This document shows, piece by piece, positions 17,226-27,088 of a DNA stretch of 64,000 nucleotides. The notes under the pieces were generated by a model. The model was not told where the DNA came from and ran no database searches. It was given only the letters and a program-made list of their open reading frames with translations. Position 1 is the stretch's first letter; each line of letters begins with the position of its first letter. This DNA is from an uncultured Alphaproteobacteria bacterium (GTDB taxonomy: Bacteria > Pseudomonadota > Alphaproteobacteria > CAAGCB01 > CAG-977): positions 90,663 to 154,662 of the forward strand of contig CALXOZ010000001.1 of assembly GCA_944390195.1 (NCBI GenBank), in the 5' to 3' direction. Both the position numbers and the translations under genes were made by a program.

Positions 17226-18275
17226 TTACCCTATCAATTTACTGATCACTTGTGACGTATAATCCACCAATGGAATAATCCGAGCGTAATTCATCCTTGT
17301 CGGACCAATAATCCCTATTGCGCCAATGATTTTTTCCTTACTGTTCCGGTACGGAGCCGTTATCATAGAGCACCCCGATACATTGAACAGCTTATTTTCC
17401 GAACCAATATATATTTGTATACCATCCGCATTTTCAGTTAAATCCAACAGTTTTGTCATACTTTCCTGAGCCTCCAGTATACTCAACAAATTACGGATTT
17501 TTTCCAAATCCTCAATTGCCTGAATATTTTCTAATAAATTCGCTTGGCCTTTGATGATTAAAACGCCTTTTTTTCCTCCCGCCCATGCCGCCAAACCAGC
17601 TGTAACCAAACGGGTCGATATTTCATCAAGCTGTGCTTGATGCGATTCCATTTCTGCTAAAATTTCTTCGCGAGCCTCTTCCAACGTCCGTCCTTGTAAA
17701 CGGGCGTTTAAATAATTTGTCGCCTCAGTCAAAGCTGCCGGCAAAGTTCCCGGCGGAATATTTATAATCCTGTTTTCAACGACACCATCAGCCGTTACCA
17801 TCACCACCAAAGCACGACCTGATCCCAAATGGACAAATTCGATATGCTTTAACGGTTCTTCTGTTTTAGGGGCGATAACAACACCGGCGCACTTTGACAA
17901 GCCCGATAATAATGACGAAGCTTGTGTCAACATCGTTTCCAGATTAACTCCGGATACTCGACAATGCGCTTCAATGGCGTGCCGTTCCTCTTGTTCCAAA
18001 GAGCCGATTTCCAATAAACCGTCCACAAATAATTTCAATCCCCGTTCTGTCGGTATCCTTCCAGACGATGTATGTAACGATGACAGCAATCCCGAAGATT
18101 CCAAATCAGACATCACGTTGCGAATTGTCGCCGAAGAAAGAGAAAAATCCAACAATCGGGATAACGTTTTCGACCCGACAGGCTCTCCCGTTTCTAAATA
18201 AGCGTCAACCAGCGATTTGAAAATATCGCGGGATCTGTTATTTAATGCCGATAATATTAAATTTTGTTTATTCAT
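17226..18275 (-). CDS. hrcA: Heat-inducible transcription repressor HrcA
   Basis: Repressor of chaperone operons. N-terminal winged helix (about residues 1-80: SRDIFKSLVDAYLETGEPVGSKTLSR, then LSSATIRNVMSDLESSGLL) is followed by GAF-like and inserted domains, ending in GPTRMNYARIIPLVDYTSQVIS. 349 residues, full length. Its usual operator (CIRCE, TTAGCACTC-N9-GAGTGCTAA) is not present in the 76 bp between hrcA and rph, so its targets are probably elsewhere (groE). Confidence 0.95.
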   Translation of the reverse strand: MNKQNLILSALNNRSRDIFKSLVDAYLETGEPVGSKTLSRLLDFSLSSATIRNVMSDLESSGLLSSLHTSSGRIPTERGLKLFVDGLLEIGSLEQEERHAIEAHCRVSGVNLETMLTQASSLLSGLSKCAGVVIAPKTEEPLKHIEFVHLGSGRALVVMVTADGVVENRIINIPPGTLPAALTEATNYLNARLQGRTLEEAREEILAEMESHQAQLDEISTRLVTAGLAAWAGGKKGVLIIKGQANLLENIQAIEDLEKIRNLLSILEAQESMTKLLDLTENADGIQIYIGSENKLFNVSGCSMITAPYRNSKEKIIGAIGIIGPTRMNYARIIPLVDYTSQVISKLIG

Positions 18276-18351
18276 AGTTCATAAATGTAGTAATCGTAAT
18301 ATCAAACGTCAACAGGACAAATTATGTATTTAACAAATTTCGAGGATAAAA

Positions 18352-19068
18352 ATGCAAAGACCTTCTAAAAGACAACCAGATGAAATGCGCAAAGTTACAA
18401 TTGAACCGAATATCAACAAACACGCTGAAGGATCGTGTTTAGTCAAGTTCGGAGACACTCACGTCATTTGTACGGCGAGTGTTGAAGACAAGGTTCCTTC
18501 ATGGATGCGTAATTCGGGAAAAGGATGGATCACTGCGGAATACGGCATGCTTCCCAGAGCGACGGGAGTAAGAACGGAACGGGAAGCTAAAAAAGGACAA
18601 AGCGGAAGAACGCAAGAAATCCAACGTTTAATCGCAAGAGCTTTACGTTCTGTTGTCGATTTAAAAGCTTTGGGTGAAATTTGTATAAAAATCGATTGCG
18701 ATGTCATTCAGGCGGACGGCGGGACACGGACGGCATCAATTACAGGAGGATTCGTCGCTTTACATCTGGCTTTACAAAAGTTGCGCGAATATCGGCGTTT
18801 CCACACTCTTCCGGTTCTCGACACCGTTTCCGCCGTATCATGCGGCATTTATGAAGGGACGCCGGTATTAGACCTTGATTACATTGAAGATTCCAACGCG
18901 CAAACCGATTCCAACTTTGTTATTACGGGAAAAGGAGGAATCGTTGAAATTCAAGGAACGGCAGAACGGACTCCTTTTTCAAGCGAAGAATTCAAAAAAC
19001 TTTATGAATTGGCTTGCAAGGGAACTCAAGAATTGTCTCTCATTCAAAAAAGTGTGCTCGGAGAATGA
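18352..19068 (+). CDS. rph: Ribonuclease PH
   Basis: Phosphorolytic 3'-5' exoribonuclease that trims tRNA 3' ends. [18 protein letters not shown] start, [35 protein letters not shown] segment, [19 protein letters not shown] and the [17 protein letters not shown] active-site region are all present; 238 residues, normal. Divergent from hrcA; followed by rdgB and hemW. Confidence 0.97.
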   Translation: MQRPSKRQPDEMRKVTIEPNINKHAEGSCLVKFGDTHVICTASVEDKVPSWMRNSGKGWITAEYGMLPRATGVRTEREAKKGQSGRTQEIQRLIARALRSVVDLKALGEICIKIDCDVIQADGGTRTASITGGFVALHLALQKLREYRRFHTLPVLDTVSAVSCGIYEGTPVLDLDYIEDSNAQTDSNFVITGKGGIVEIQGTAERTPFSSEEFKKLYELACKGTQELSLIQKSVLGE

Positions 19069-19070
19069 CC

Positions 19071-19664
19071 ATGAGAAAATTAATCGAAAAAAAAATCGTC
19101 CTTGCCACCCATAACAGAGGCAAAGTCAAAGAAATGCAGTCAATCTTAACCCCTTTCGGAATCACTGTAATTTCCGCTGACGAATTATCATTGTCCGAAC
19201 CCGAAGAAAAAGGGAAAACATTTATTGAAAACGCAAAAATCAAAGCCCTAAGCGCTGCAAAAGAATCAGGACTGCCAGCTTTGGGCGATGATTCCGGATT
19301 GTGTGTCCACGCTTTAAATAACAAGCCTGGAATCTTTTCCGCACGTTATAACGATCCTAAAAAAAACGGGTTCATGTATGCTATGACAAAAATCAATGAA
19401 GAACTGGGAAACAACAAAGACCGTTCCGCTCATTTTTCATGTGCACTTGTCATTGCATGGCCTGACGGGGAAACGGAAGAATTTGAAGGCATTATCAATG
19501 GAACGTTATGCTGGCCAGTCAAAGGGGATAACGGTTTCGGTTACGATCCCATGTTCGTTCCGGACGGATATAATATTTCTTTTGCCCAATTGACCGAAAA
19601 TGAAAAAAATAAAATAAGTCACAGGGCTAGAGCTTTGAAACTGTTTACGGACAACTGTCTGTGA
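19071..19664 (+). CDS. rdgB: dITP/XTP pyrophosphatase (RdgB/HAM1)
   Basis: House-cleaning enzyme that hydrolyses noncanonical purine triphosphates to monophosphates. The N-terminal ATHNRGKVKEM, the active-site GDDSGLCVHALNNKPGIFSARY, GFGYDPMFVPDG and the SHRARALK tail are diagnostic. I chose the ATG at 19071 because GGAGA lies six bases upstream; an in-frame ATG at 19065 overlaps the rph stop but leaves no spacing. 197 residues, normal length. Confidence 0.95.
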   Translation: MRKLIEKKIVLATHNRGKVKEMQSILTPFGITVISADELSLSEPEEKGKTFIENAKIKALSAAKESGLPALGDDSGLCVHALNNKPGIFSARYNDPKKNGFMYAMTKINEELGNNKDRSAHFSCALVIAWPDGETEEFEGIINGTLCWPVKGDNGFGYDPMFVPDGYNISFAQLTENEKNKISHRARALKLFTDNCL

Positions 19665-20779
19665 ATAAGTTCGGTATTTATGTTCATTGGCCATTTTGTA
19701 AATCAAAATGCCCTTACTGTGATTTTTTCAGCATCCCTTGCAAAAATATTGATTACAATGCCGTAATGAACGCTTATGTAAGGGATTTGAATTATTACGC
19801 TGCCGATACCGCCGAAAAAAAAGTGTCCAGTATTTTTTTCGGCGGAGGAACCCCTTCTTTAATGACGGAAGAAATGATTTCTTTCATTATCGAAACAATT
19901 CATTCCCTTTGGACTGTTAATGAAGATGTTGAAATTTCATTGGAAGCCAATCCGTCATCCGTCAACCGGCAAAAAATGAATGCCCTCAGAAAGACCGGTG
20001 TAAACCGTTTGTCTGTCGGTGTTCAAGCGTTGCGAAACAAAGACCTTGAACTTTTAGGACGGTTGCATACCGTTGAACAAGCTTTAGATGTTTTAAATAC
20101 GGCAAAAGAAATCTTCCCCTTTCTTTCAGCAGATTTCATTTATGCCCGTCCTTGTCAAACCGCAGATGAATGGAAAGCCGAATTAAATCAAATTTTAGAA
20201 CTGGATTTAAAACATTTATCTTTGTATCAATTAACGGTCGAAAAAGGAACGCTCTTTTATAAAAAAGGCATTTTTCCGGTACAAGAAGAACTTGGCGCGG
20301 ATCTGTTTGAATTAACATATGATATGACCCGTCAAGCAGGCCTGAAACGTTATGAAGTTTCAAACCATGCCGTTGAGGGATATCAATGCCGTCATAATAT
20401 GCTTTATTGGCAATCGGGGGAATGGATCGGAATTGGTCCCGCCGCTCACGGAAGATTTATAAAAGACGGTACTTTTTATGCGACCTCCCACGAATCTTCC
20501 GTTTACCATTGGCTGAAATCGTTAAACAACAACAAGCTTGTCCTGACTCAAAAAGAAAAAGCCGAAGAAATGATCATTATGGCATTAAGGACTGATGAAG
20601 GAATTGATAGAAACGCATTCTTTCAAATAACAGGTAAAGCCCCCGAAGATTTCATGAATATGAATACCTTACAAGAATATCAAAGTGAAAATTATTTAAT
20701 CTGCGATGGTTACGGTATCAGGGCTTCGTCAAAAGGAATTATGATTTTAGATGCTTTATGCAGCACCCTTCTTTATTAA
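19661..20779 (+). CDS. hemW: Radical SAM heme chaperone HemW
   Basis: Formerly called oxygen-independent coproporphyrinogen oxidase-like; binds heme and a 4Fe-4S cluster. The radical-SAM motif CKSKCPYC gives Cys13, Cys17 and Cys20. FFGGGTPSLM, LEANPSS and the HemW hallmark HNMLYWQSGEWIGIGPAAHG are present, distinguishing it from HemN. Start is GTG at 19661, overlapping the rdgB stop (GTGA). 372 residues, normal. Confidence 0.95.
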   Translation: MNKFGIYVHWPFCKSKCPYCDFFSIPCKNIDYNAVMNAYVRDLNYYAADTAEKKVSSIFFGGGTPSLMTEEMISFIIETIHSLWTVNEDVEISLEANPSSVNRQKMNALRKTGVNRLSVGVQALRNKDLELLGRLHTVEQALDVLNTAKEIFPFLSADFIYARPCQTADEWKAELNQILELDLKHLSLYQLTVEKGTLFYKKGIFPVQEELGADLFELTYDMTRQAGLKRYEVSNHAVEGYQCRHNMLYWQSGEWIGIGPAAHGRFIKDGTFYATSHESSVYHWLKSLNNNKLVLTQKEKAEEMIIMALRTDEGIDRNAFFQITGKAPEDFMNMNTLQEYQSENYLICDGYGIRASSKGIMILDALCSTLLY

Positions 20780-20793
20780 AATTTTCTGTTTTA

Positions 20794-20865
20794 AAAATCT
20801 TCCCTTCCTGATATTAAAAAAAATTTAACAAACATTCTTAAAAAACATCAAGTCGGGAAGATTTT
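20794..20865. repeat. Inverted repeat between converging hemW and PBP-activator genes
   Basis: AAAATCTTCCC (20794-20804) is matched by GGGAAGATTTT (20855-20865) with a 50-nt loop. A bidirectional terminator is possible but the loop is long for one. Confidence 0.4.
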
Positions 20866-20891
20866 ATCTTTTATCGCGATGAAATCGGAAT

Positions 20892-22463
20892 TTAAAACGG
20901 ACTTGGCTTCCGGACACTATGAGTGGAGCTTTTTTTTCTTAAAGGTTGTTCCCCCATTTTATAAATGTTCTCTTCTTGAGTACTTACCCCCTCTTGACTG
21001 TTCAAAGCTTCATTTTCCGAAGGTGTTGTTAATAACTCCGGAGAATTGCGAAAATTCTTAATATAAACATCAGGAGCGAAAGTCGGCACTGTTTCAAAAA
21101 TTTCCAAAGCCGGAGAAAGAGTTACAAACCTTTTCTTTTCAACGCCAAGAATTTGCAAGCCGCGTTCCGACAAACCATTCGGCAACAAACGGAACAATCC
21201 GTCAACTCCTTTAAAACCGGATACTGTTGTTAAATTTTCATAAGAAAAGCTGCCTGTTTCAGCCAAGACTGCGGCTAAAGCTACAGCATCATAAGCCTGA
21301 GATGCTATACGCGGAGGAATTTCTTCATAAATCTCCTGATACCTTTCTGAAAACACTTCAAAACCTTCTGAAGGAAGATAAGAAAACCACCCTCCAATTA
21401 AAGACGACTCCCGTGCCGGAGAAGAGGACGCCCATTGCGATGTTCCCAAAACGCGAATTTCCGAAGGCAAATCATAATACGAAAATAAAGCCCCGAAAGA
21501 ACGCAGACGACTTCCCTCTTCCGGTAACAGAATTGCATCAAATTCAAATGGATCCCGAACAATTTCCTTTGCTTTCAGTTCATCAATTTTAGTTTGCAAT
21601 TGTTTTTCGGACAATTTGATATTTTCCATTTCTCCTGTTTCCTCATTCTTTATAGAAACAGGCTTACCTTGACGGACATCTTCTTTCGCCTTTTCCAGGC
21701 GTTTTATTTCATCTTCACGTTCTTTTTCCAAATCTTCAATCATTCTAGGCATGACAGCTTGAACAGCCGATTGTAAATCCTGTGTCCTCGGATTGTAAAA
21801 TCCCGCTTTTGTAATCGTCCCGCCACAAGAATCGACCGCCGATTTTGCTGCCATCGAAACAATATCTCCGGTCGCATTGTCTTGAGATAAAATTGCAAAT
21901 CTTTTATAACCCCTATCACAAGCGTAACGAACAATATGCTCAACTTGTTGCGAAGTCAGTGTACTGATCGTATATATACCGTCTCCTAAGTTTACAGGAT
22001 CCGATGAAAAAGTAATCACTCCGATATTCGCTGAATGCGTAACCGGACGTATTGCCCGAACAGACTTTGAAAAAACAGGCCCGATAATCAACTCGACCCC
22101 CTGACTGATTGCCAGTTCCGCCGCTTCACGAGCTCCTTCTGCTGTTCCACGCGTATCATAAAATTGTAAAATCAAACGCTGACTGGATATATCAAACAAT
22201 GACATCATAGCCGCATTTTTCAACGCCCTGCCCAATTTGGCAGAACTGCCTGTCAATGGTAACAAAACACCTATTCGCACCATTTCCACCGCTTCAACGG
22301 CTTGACCTGTTTCCTTTTTGCCATTTTCCACAATGTTCGCCTCTTCAATATGAAAAGCGCTTTCATCCACCTGTTTCGGAAAAAAACGAAGCCTTCCCTG
22401 ACAAGACGAAATTAAAATAACACCCATAATACAAATGAACGATTGACGAATAATTTTACGCAA
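20892..22463 (-). CDS. LpoA/YraM-like penicillin-binding protein activator lipoprotein
   Basis: Predicted outer-membrane lipoprotein with a periplasmic binding-protein type I fold, like the C-domain of LpoA that activates PBP1A. Lipobox ISSC with Cys21; the ligand-type domain starts near residue 63 (RIGVLLPLTGSSAKLGRALKNAA) with further PBP-I strands (LIIGPVFSKSVRAIRPV, FAILSQDNATGDIVSMAAK). An insertion rich in Glu/Lys lies around residues 240-290. 523 residues, without the N-terminal TPR-like domain of gamma-proteobacterial LpoA. It is divergent from rsmI-yraN, the conserved yraL-yraM-yraN neighbourhood. Confidence 0.85.
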   Translation of the reverse strand: MRKIIRQSFICIMGVILISSCQGRLRFFPKQVDESAFHIEEANIVENGKKETGQAVEAVEMVRIGVLLPLTGSSAKLGRALKNAAMMSLFDISSQRLILQFYDTRGTAEGAREAAELAISQGVELIIGPVFSKSVRAIRPVTHSANIGVITFSSDPVNLGDGIYTISTLTSQQVEHIVRYACDRGYKRFAILSQDNATGDIVSMAAKSAVDSCGGTITKAGFYNPRTQDLQSAVQAVMPRMIEDLEKEREDEIKRLEKAKEDVRQGKPVSIKNEETGEMENIKLSEKQLQTKIDELKAKEIVRDPFEFDAILLPEEGSRLRSFGALFSYYDLPSEIRVLGTSQWASSSPARESSLIGGWFSYLPSEGFEVFSERYQEIYEEIPPRIASQAYDAVALAAVLAETGSFSYENLTTVSGFKGVDGLFRLLPNGLSERGLQILGVEKKRFVTLSPALEIFETVPTFAPDVYIKNFRNSPELLTTPSENEALNSQEGVSTQEENIYKMGEQPLRKKSSTHSVRKPSPF

Positions 22464-22527
22464 AGAATTGCTCCTCTCTTTAAAACGTGCTTAGATACAT
22501 TTTAACTGTTTTTGCAAAGGAGTGCAA

Positions 22528-23379
22528 ATGTCTGAAATTTCTTTTACCAAAGGATTGTACCTTGTTTCAACCCCTATCGGCAATTTAGGTGATATTTCCG
22601 CCAGAGCCATCAACGTTTTAAAAAATTGTGACGTTATCGCTTGTGAAGATACTAGAAACACAAAAAAACTTTTAACCCTGATTAACATTAAAGAAAAACA
22701 ATTACTCTCTTATCATGAACACAATGCCGATAAAATGCGCCCGAATATTTTAAAACGATTACAAAACGGGGAAATGATCGCTCTTGTCAGCGATGCTGGT
22801 ACGCCTTTGATCAGCGATCCGGGATATCGTCTTGTTCAAGATTGTATTGATTACGACATCTATGTTACCGCCATTCCCGGAGCATCAGCCGTCCTTACAG
22901 CTTTACAATTATCCGGTTTACCGTGTCACCGGTTCCTGTTCGAAGGTTTTTTACCAACGAAAAGCAATGCCAGAAAAAATGAACTGATGTTATTACGCGA
23001 TATTCCTGCAACACTGATTTTTTATGAATCCCCTCAAAGGCTGGAAGAAACTTTAAATGACATGATTGACATATTTGATCAACGCCAAGCCGCTGTTTTA
23101 AGGGAATTGACAAAAAAATTCGAACAAGCTGTTCGGGGATCATTACATGAAATCCGCTCTTATTATAAAGAAAACGGTTATCCCAAAGGAGAAATTGTTA
23201 TTGTTGTTTCTCCTTCAAAACAAAAAATCTTCAATGACAACGAATTATTCATAGAATTAAAAAATGCATTGGCAACAATGAGCTTAAAAGATGCCTCTCA
23301 TTTTGTTGCCACCCGCACAGGCGAATCTAAAAAAAAGCTTTACCAAATGGCTCTTAAAATAAAAGATGAAATCAGATAA
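22528..23379 (+). CDS. rsmI: 16S rRNA (cytidine-1402 2'-O)-methyltransferase
   Basis: Tetrapyrrole-methylase-fold AdoMet enzyme that modifies C1402 in the ribosomal P site. LYLVSTPIGNLGDISARA, ACEDTRNTKKLL, ALVSDAGTPLISDPGY and AIPGASAVLTALQLSGLP are the standard motifs. ATG at 22528 chosen because AAGGAG lies five bases upstream; an in-frame GTG at 22522 is within that site. 283 residues. Overlaps yraN by 14 bp. Confidence 0.96.
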   Translation: MSEISFTKGLYLVSTPIGNLGDISARAINVLKNCDVIACEDTRNTKKLLTLINIKEKQLLSYHEHNADKMRPNILKRLQNGEMIALVSDAGTPLISDPGYRLVQDCIDYDIYVTAIPGASAVLTALQLSGLPCHRFLFEGFLPTKSNARKNELMLLRDIPATLIFYESPQRLEETLNDMIDIFDQRQAAVLRELTKKFEQAVRGSLHEIRSYYKENGYPKGEIVIVVSPSKQKIFNDNELFIELKNALATMSLKDASHFVATRTGESKKKLYQMALKIKDEIR

Positions 23380-23752
23380 ACAAATATGCGGAAGAACCGC
23401 CCGTTTGAATGGTTACAAAGCTGAAGACAAGGCTGTGCTTTTTCTGGAAAAAAACGGATATAAAATTTTAGAACGTAATTTCAGACCACCCAAAAAAAAC
23501 GGCGCAGGCGAAATAGATATCATTGCTTTAAAAAATAATATTCTTGCTTTTATCGAAGTAAAATATCGTATAACTCTTGAATATGCGGCGGAATCTGTTA
23601 CTAAAAAAATACAGACAAGACAAATAAAAGCCGCTGAATATTTTTTAAGCCTTTATCCGGAATTACTTGAAAATGAAATCCATATGGATGTTATTTTAAT
23701 TTCGCATAAAAATGATATACAACATCTTGAAAATGCTTTTTTCTGTTTTTAA
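23366..23752 (+). CDS. YraN family protein (UPF0102, endonuclease-like)
   Basis: Small protein of the restriction-endonuclease fold, function not established. GYKAEDKAVLFLEKNGYKILERNFR start and the putative active-site pattern GEIDIIALK...FIEVKYR (Glu, Asp and E-x-K residues) are intact. 128 residues, normal. Its ATG lies inside the end of rsmI, so translation is coupled. Confidence 0.93.
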   Translation: MKSDKQICGRTARLNGYKAEDKAVLFLEKNGYKILERNFRPPKKNGAGEIDIIALKNNILAFIEVKYRITLEYAAESVTKKIQTRQIKAAEYFLSLYPELLENEIHMDVILISHKNDIQHLENAFFCF

Positions 23753-24446
23753 GCTCTATTAAATTGTTATTTTTTTAACAATAAAGTAATCAATCCGTTA
23801 CTTTTTTGAAACAATAAAAATGCCTAGTCTAAAGACAAGCTTCTTTACAACACCCCATCATATCACAGGACACAATAGAACATCATTACAACGCTTTGTA
23901 GATAGCTGCCGTTTTTTTTCGACTTGCGACAATAAAAATTTAATTAATTGATCAGACCTGTCCTTTTCTGGTTGAAATCGGATTATCCGATTATTTTCTT
24001 TGTATTTTATTTTTCTGATTAGAATACGATGTTTATATTTGGCTATTGTTTCATTATCCATAGATTAAAAAAGCAAATTGCTATTTGTTAGAAATCCCGA
24101 TCACACAATCATATTCACAAGCATCTTGATAATCTATACATGTGATCCGAACACATATCAAATTCAGTAACTTTTATTATTTTCTATTTACATAATTTAC
24201 TTGAGGTGTTATCGGCCTCATGCTTTCATTCACAATAAAACACTTTATAACAGCGCTTTGGTGCAAAACAATCTGACATTAAGCATTTAATATATGAAAT
24301 GAATAACATTTCATTCAATAAATACTCTATTAACTTCAACTCCCGTCATTTTCACCGGATATCTTTGTATTAAAGCAAAAGAAACTTTTTTTACACGATA
24401 GTTACAAGCTTTCCCATAAACATATACAGGAACAAAAGCATTCTAT
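23753..24446. other. AT-rich intergenic region with short orphan reading frames
   Basis: About 690 bases without a supported gene. A 67-codon minus-strand frame (23858-24061) is rich in Lys/Arg/Ile and lacks a ribosome-binding site. A second minus-strand frame of about 43 codons (about 24310-24446) reads as plausible protein (for example ALIQRYPVKMTGVEVN) but begins after a stop without a start codon, so it may be a relic. No family recognised. Confidence 0.4.
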
Positions 24447-24450
24447 AAAA

Positions 24451-24488
24451 AAAACGGTTTGCTCTTTCTTACGAATACAAACCGTTTT
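24451..24488 (-). terminator. Intrinsic terminator of rsmG-parA-parB
   Basis: AAAACGGTTTG / CAAACCGTTTT stem with 16-nt loop, followed on the minus strand by a U-run, about 30 bp after the parB stop. Confidence 0.85.
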
Positions 24489-24517
24489 TATAAAACAATA
24501 ATTTTAAGACCGAAACA

Positions 24518-25534
24518 TTATTCGTCTTCAGGAAGGTTATCCAAACTCAAGACATCTTCATTTAAAGCTTGAGAAAATGAATCATCGAAAACGACATCTT
24601 CTTCTTCATTATTTTCCATTTGAAGAACATCTGCATTTTCCGGTTCGGAGGTATCAGAAAATTGATTATCCGCCCCATTTTTTGAAACGGACAAACAACG
24701 TATCAATTTATCCAATTGTTCCAAAGTTTCATAACAAATTGTCAACTCCCCACCATTGGATTTCGATTTAATGGAAACATTCATTCCCAATATCTTTGAT
24801 AAATCAGCCGCCAAAGAATCACTTTCTTCCTGTTTCTCCGACTTTTTCGTTACGGTATGACGTTTTTTCTTTTCAATACCTTCTTGAGCCAACTTTTCTG
24901 TTTGGCGAACATTCAACCCTTTTGCAATCACAGCATCAGCAAGTACTTCAGGTTCCTTAGCCGTTAACAATGCTCTGGCATGACCGGAAGTCAATTTTCC
25001 TGTTTCCAAATATTTTTTCACCTTTTCCGGTAAAGCTAACAAACGCATTGTATTAGCAACATGGCTACGGCTCTTTCCGACAGCTTTAGCTAATTCTTCT
25101 TGAGTATTGGAAAATTCTTCCATTAATCTTTGATAACCTTCCGCTTCTTCTAAGGCGTTCAAATCTTGACGTTGAAGGTTTTCTATCAAAGCGACTTCCA
25201 AAGCCTCTTTATCTGTAAACTGTTTAATCAAGACGGGAACTTGCATCAGCCCTGCCAACTGAGAGGCACGCCAACGACGCTCTCCGCCGACGATTTCATA
25301 CTTGCTTCCATCTCCGTTTTTAACACGAACAATTAATGGCTGTAGCACCCCCTTTGTACGAATAGATTCGACCAGATCATTAATAGCTTCTTCATCAAAA
25401 ACACGACGCGGTTGAAAAGGACTTGGTTCAAGATCTGACAGCATAACCATCTTGACATTTTGAGGTTGCTCTTCGTATTCATCCTGTTGCCCTAAAAGGG
25501 CACTCAACCCACGTCCTAAATTTCTTGATGTCAT
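24518..25534 (-). CDS. parB: Chromosome-partitioning protein ParB
   Basis: CTP-dependent DNA clamp that loads at parS and spreads. N-terminal LGRGLSALLG, the CTP-binding box GGERRWRASQ (residues 83-92), and the parS-reading helix-turn-helix (TQEELAKAVGKSRSHVANTMRLL, about 138-160) are intact. The C-terminal dimerisation part contains CYETLEQLDKLIRCLS and is followed by an unusual acidic tail of about 50 residues ending in LPEDE. 338 residues. Last gene of rsmG-parA-parB; its targets are the two parS sites at 27051 and 27089. A decayed copy of its C-terminal coding region lies at 28301-28384. Confidence 0.97.
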   Translation of the reverse strand: MTSRNLGRGLSALLGQQDEYEEQPQNVKMVMLSDLEPSPFQPRRVFDEEAINDLVESIRTKGVLQPLIVRVKNGDGSKYEIVGGERRWRASQLAGLMQVPVLIKQFTDKEALEVALIENLQRQDLNALEEAEGYQRLMEEFSNTQEELAKAVGKSRSHVANTMRLLALPEKVKKYLETGKLTSGHARALLTAKEPEVLADAVIAKGLNVRQTEKLAQEGIEKKKRHTVTKKSEKQEESDSLAADLSKILGMNVSIKSKSNGGELTICYETLEQLDKLIRCLSVSKNGADNQFSDTSEPENADVLQMENNEEEDVVFDDSFSQALNEDVLSLDNLPEDE

Positions 25535-26319
25535 TTACTTGCCTCCTGTTTTAAAACCTCTCCTGCCAAACTGATATAAGCTTGAGCACCTTTACTTCTG
25601 AAATCGTATAATAAAATAGGTTTGCCATGAGATGGAGCTTCAGACACTCGAACATTACGAGGGATAATTGAATTATACACTTTGTTGCCAAAGTAACTTC
25701 GAACATCTTGCGCAACAACTTCAGATAACGCTGTACGGCTATCAAACATTGTTAAAACAATACCTTGTATTTCAAGACCGTGATTAAAATTACGTTTGAC
25801 ACGATCTATTGTTTTCATCAAGTCGGCAACCCCTTCCAACGCCAAATATTCGCATTGAACAGGAACAATAACTGAATTTGCCGCTACCAAAGCATTGACT
25901 GTTAATAAACCGACGGCAGGTGGACAATCAATAAAAATATAATCATAATTCAATTTTTCAAAAGAAATTGCTTTTTTTAAAAAGAATTGAGGAGACTGTT
26001 GATGCGATAATTCAAAATCGGCTCCGGCAAGATCTTTAGAAGAAACCACAACAGATAAATTTGGTATTTTAGTCTGTATTATGGTTGAAGATATTTTTGT
26101 TTCCCCCATGAGAACCTGATATATATTTTTAGGTGTACTATTTCTGTCTATTCCGAAACTCACCGTCGCATTCCCTTGGGGGTCAAGATCTAAAATCAAA
26201 ACTTTTTTATCTACAGCAGCCAAAGCTGTTGCTAAATTAACAGCTGTTGTTGTCTTTCCGACACCGCCTTTTTGATTTGATACTGCAATAATATGGGGTT
26301 TACTTTCTAAAACATTCAT
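25531..26319 (-). CDS. parA: Chromosome-partitioning ATPase ParA (Soj type)
   Basis: Deviant Walker ATPase that forms DNA-bound gradients moving ParB-parS. The deviant P-loop KGGVGKTT is at residues 17-24; DLDPQGNATVSFG, FIDCPPAVGLLTVNAL and VPVQCEYLALEGVADL follow. 262 residues, the short chromosomal form without an N-terminal regulatory domain. Overlaps both parB and rsmG by 4 bp. Confidence 0.97.
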   Translation of the reverse strand: MNVLESKPHIIAVSNQKGGVGKTTTAVNLATALAAVDKKVLILDLDPQGNATVSFGIDRNSTPKNIYQVLMGETKISSTIIQTKIPNLSVVVSSKDLAGADFELSHQQSPQFFLKKAISFEKLNYDYIFIDCPPAVGLLTVNALVAANSVIVPVQCEYLALEGVADLMKTIDRVKRNFNHGLEIQGIVLTMFDSRTALSEVVAQDVRSYFGNKVYNSIIPRNVRVSEAPSHGKPILLYDFRSKGAQAYISLAGEVLKQEASK

Positions 26320-26933
26320 TTCTTTTTTACCTCTGACAGCAAAATAACAGTTCCTTCATGACTGGTAATACTAGGTATCCTTTCAGCATGAAAACGATAT
26401 TTTTTTGATGCTTGATTTATTTCTTCGTCCGCCTTTGCCCCCTTCATAAACAAGCATCGCGTTTTCGATGAAATAAACGGATACGCATATTTTATCAACT
26501 TATCAAGCGGCGCTAAAGCTCTTGCCGTAATAAGATCAACATCAAACTTTTCCATCTTTTCAATTCGCTCATAATGAACAAAAGCCCGCAAATCACATTC
26601 CTTTATAACTTTATTTAAAAAAGAACATTTCTTTCCATCACTTTCAATCAAATGAATCTCATATTTTTTTTCAATATCCATCACCGCCAGAACCAATGCC
26701 GGAAAACCAGCCCCACTCCCTAAATCTAAAATAACTTTGTCTGACGGAGCAATAAATTGAAACAATTGTGCGGAATCCAAAATATGTCTGATCCACAAAA
26801 CAGGAAGCGTGGACGAACCTACCAAATTCATCTTCAACTGCTCTTCCCGTAATATTTCTACATATTTATCCATTTTTTGAATAGAAACGGAAGATAAATT
26901 CAACCGTTTCAAAACAATATCCCGATCCTCCAC
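26316..26933 (-). CDS. rsmG: 16S rRNA (guanine-527 N7)-methyltransferase
   Basis: AdoMet-dependent methyltransferase (GidB). AdoMet-binding LDLGSGAGFPALVLAV, the upstream MNLVG and RHILDSAQL, and ITARALAPLDKLIKYA are typical. I prefer the GTG at 26933, nine bases after a strong GGGAGG; the ATG at 26957 has no ribosome-binding site but is the alternative. First gene of rsmG-parA-parB; the two parS sites lie in its upstream region. In most relatives mnmG precedes it directly; here mnmG is 11 kb away. Confidence 0.93.
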   Translation of the reverse strand: MEDRDIVLKRLNLSSVSIQKMDKYVEILREEQLKMNLVGSSTLPVLWIRHILDSAQLFQFIAPSDKVILDLGSGAGFPALVLAVMDIEKKYEIHLIESDGKKCSFLNKVIKECDLRAFVHYERIEKMEKFDVDLITARALAPLDKLIKYAYPFISSKTRCLFMKGAKADEEINQASKKYRFHAERIPSITSHEGTVILLSEVKKK

Positions 26934-27050
26934 AACCACACACCTCCCTGTATCCATGTTTTCAGCAAAAACATCAAAGCGTTTTTTTCATAAAATAACT
27001 TTTGTCACACAAAAAACTCAAGAGAAAAAACACTCATAACAAAAAAATAT

Positions 27051-27068
27051 ATGTTTCACGTGAAACAT
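27051..27068. promoter_or_regulatory. parS site 1
   Basis: Perfect 18-bp palindrome ATGTTTCACGTGAAACAT, containing the universal chromosomal parS TGTTTCACGTGAAACA at 27052-27067. Lies upstream of rsmG-parA-parB. Confidence 0.96.
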
Positions 27069-27088
27069 TACACAGCCGATATAAAAAA

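Noticed and set aside
18276..18351. CIRCE operator expected upstream of hrcA
   Set aside because: No match to TTAGCACTC or its inverted partner in the intergenic region.
23858..24061. Minus-strand 67-codon open frame after yraN
   Set aside because: No ribosome-binding site and no recognisable family; kept only as a note in the intergenic entry.
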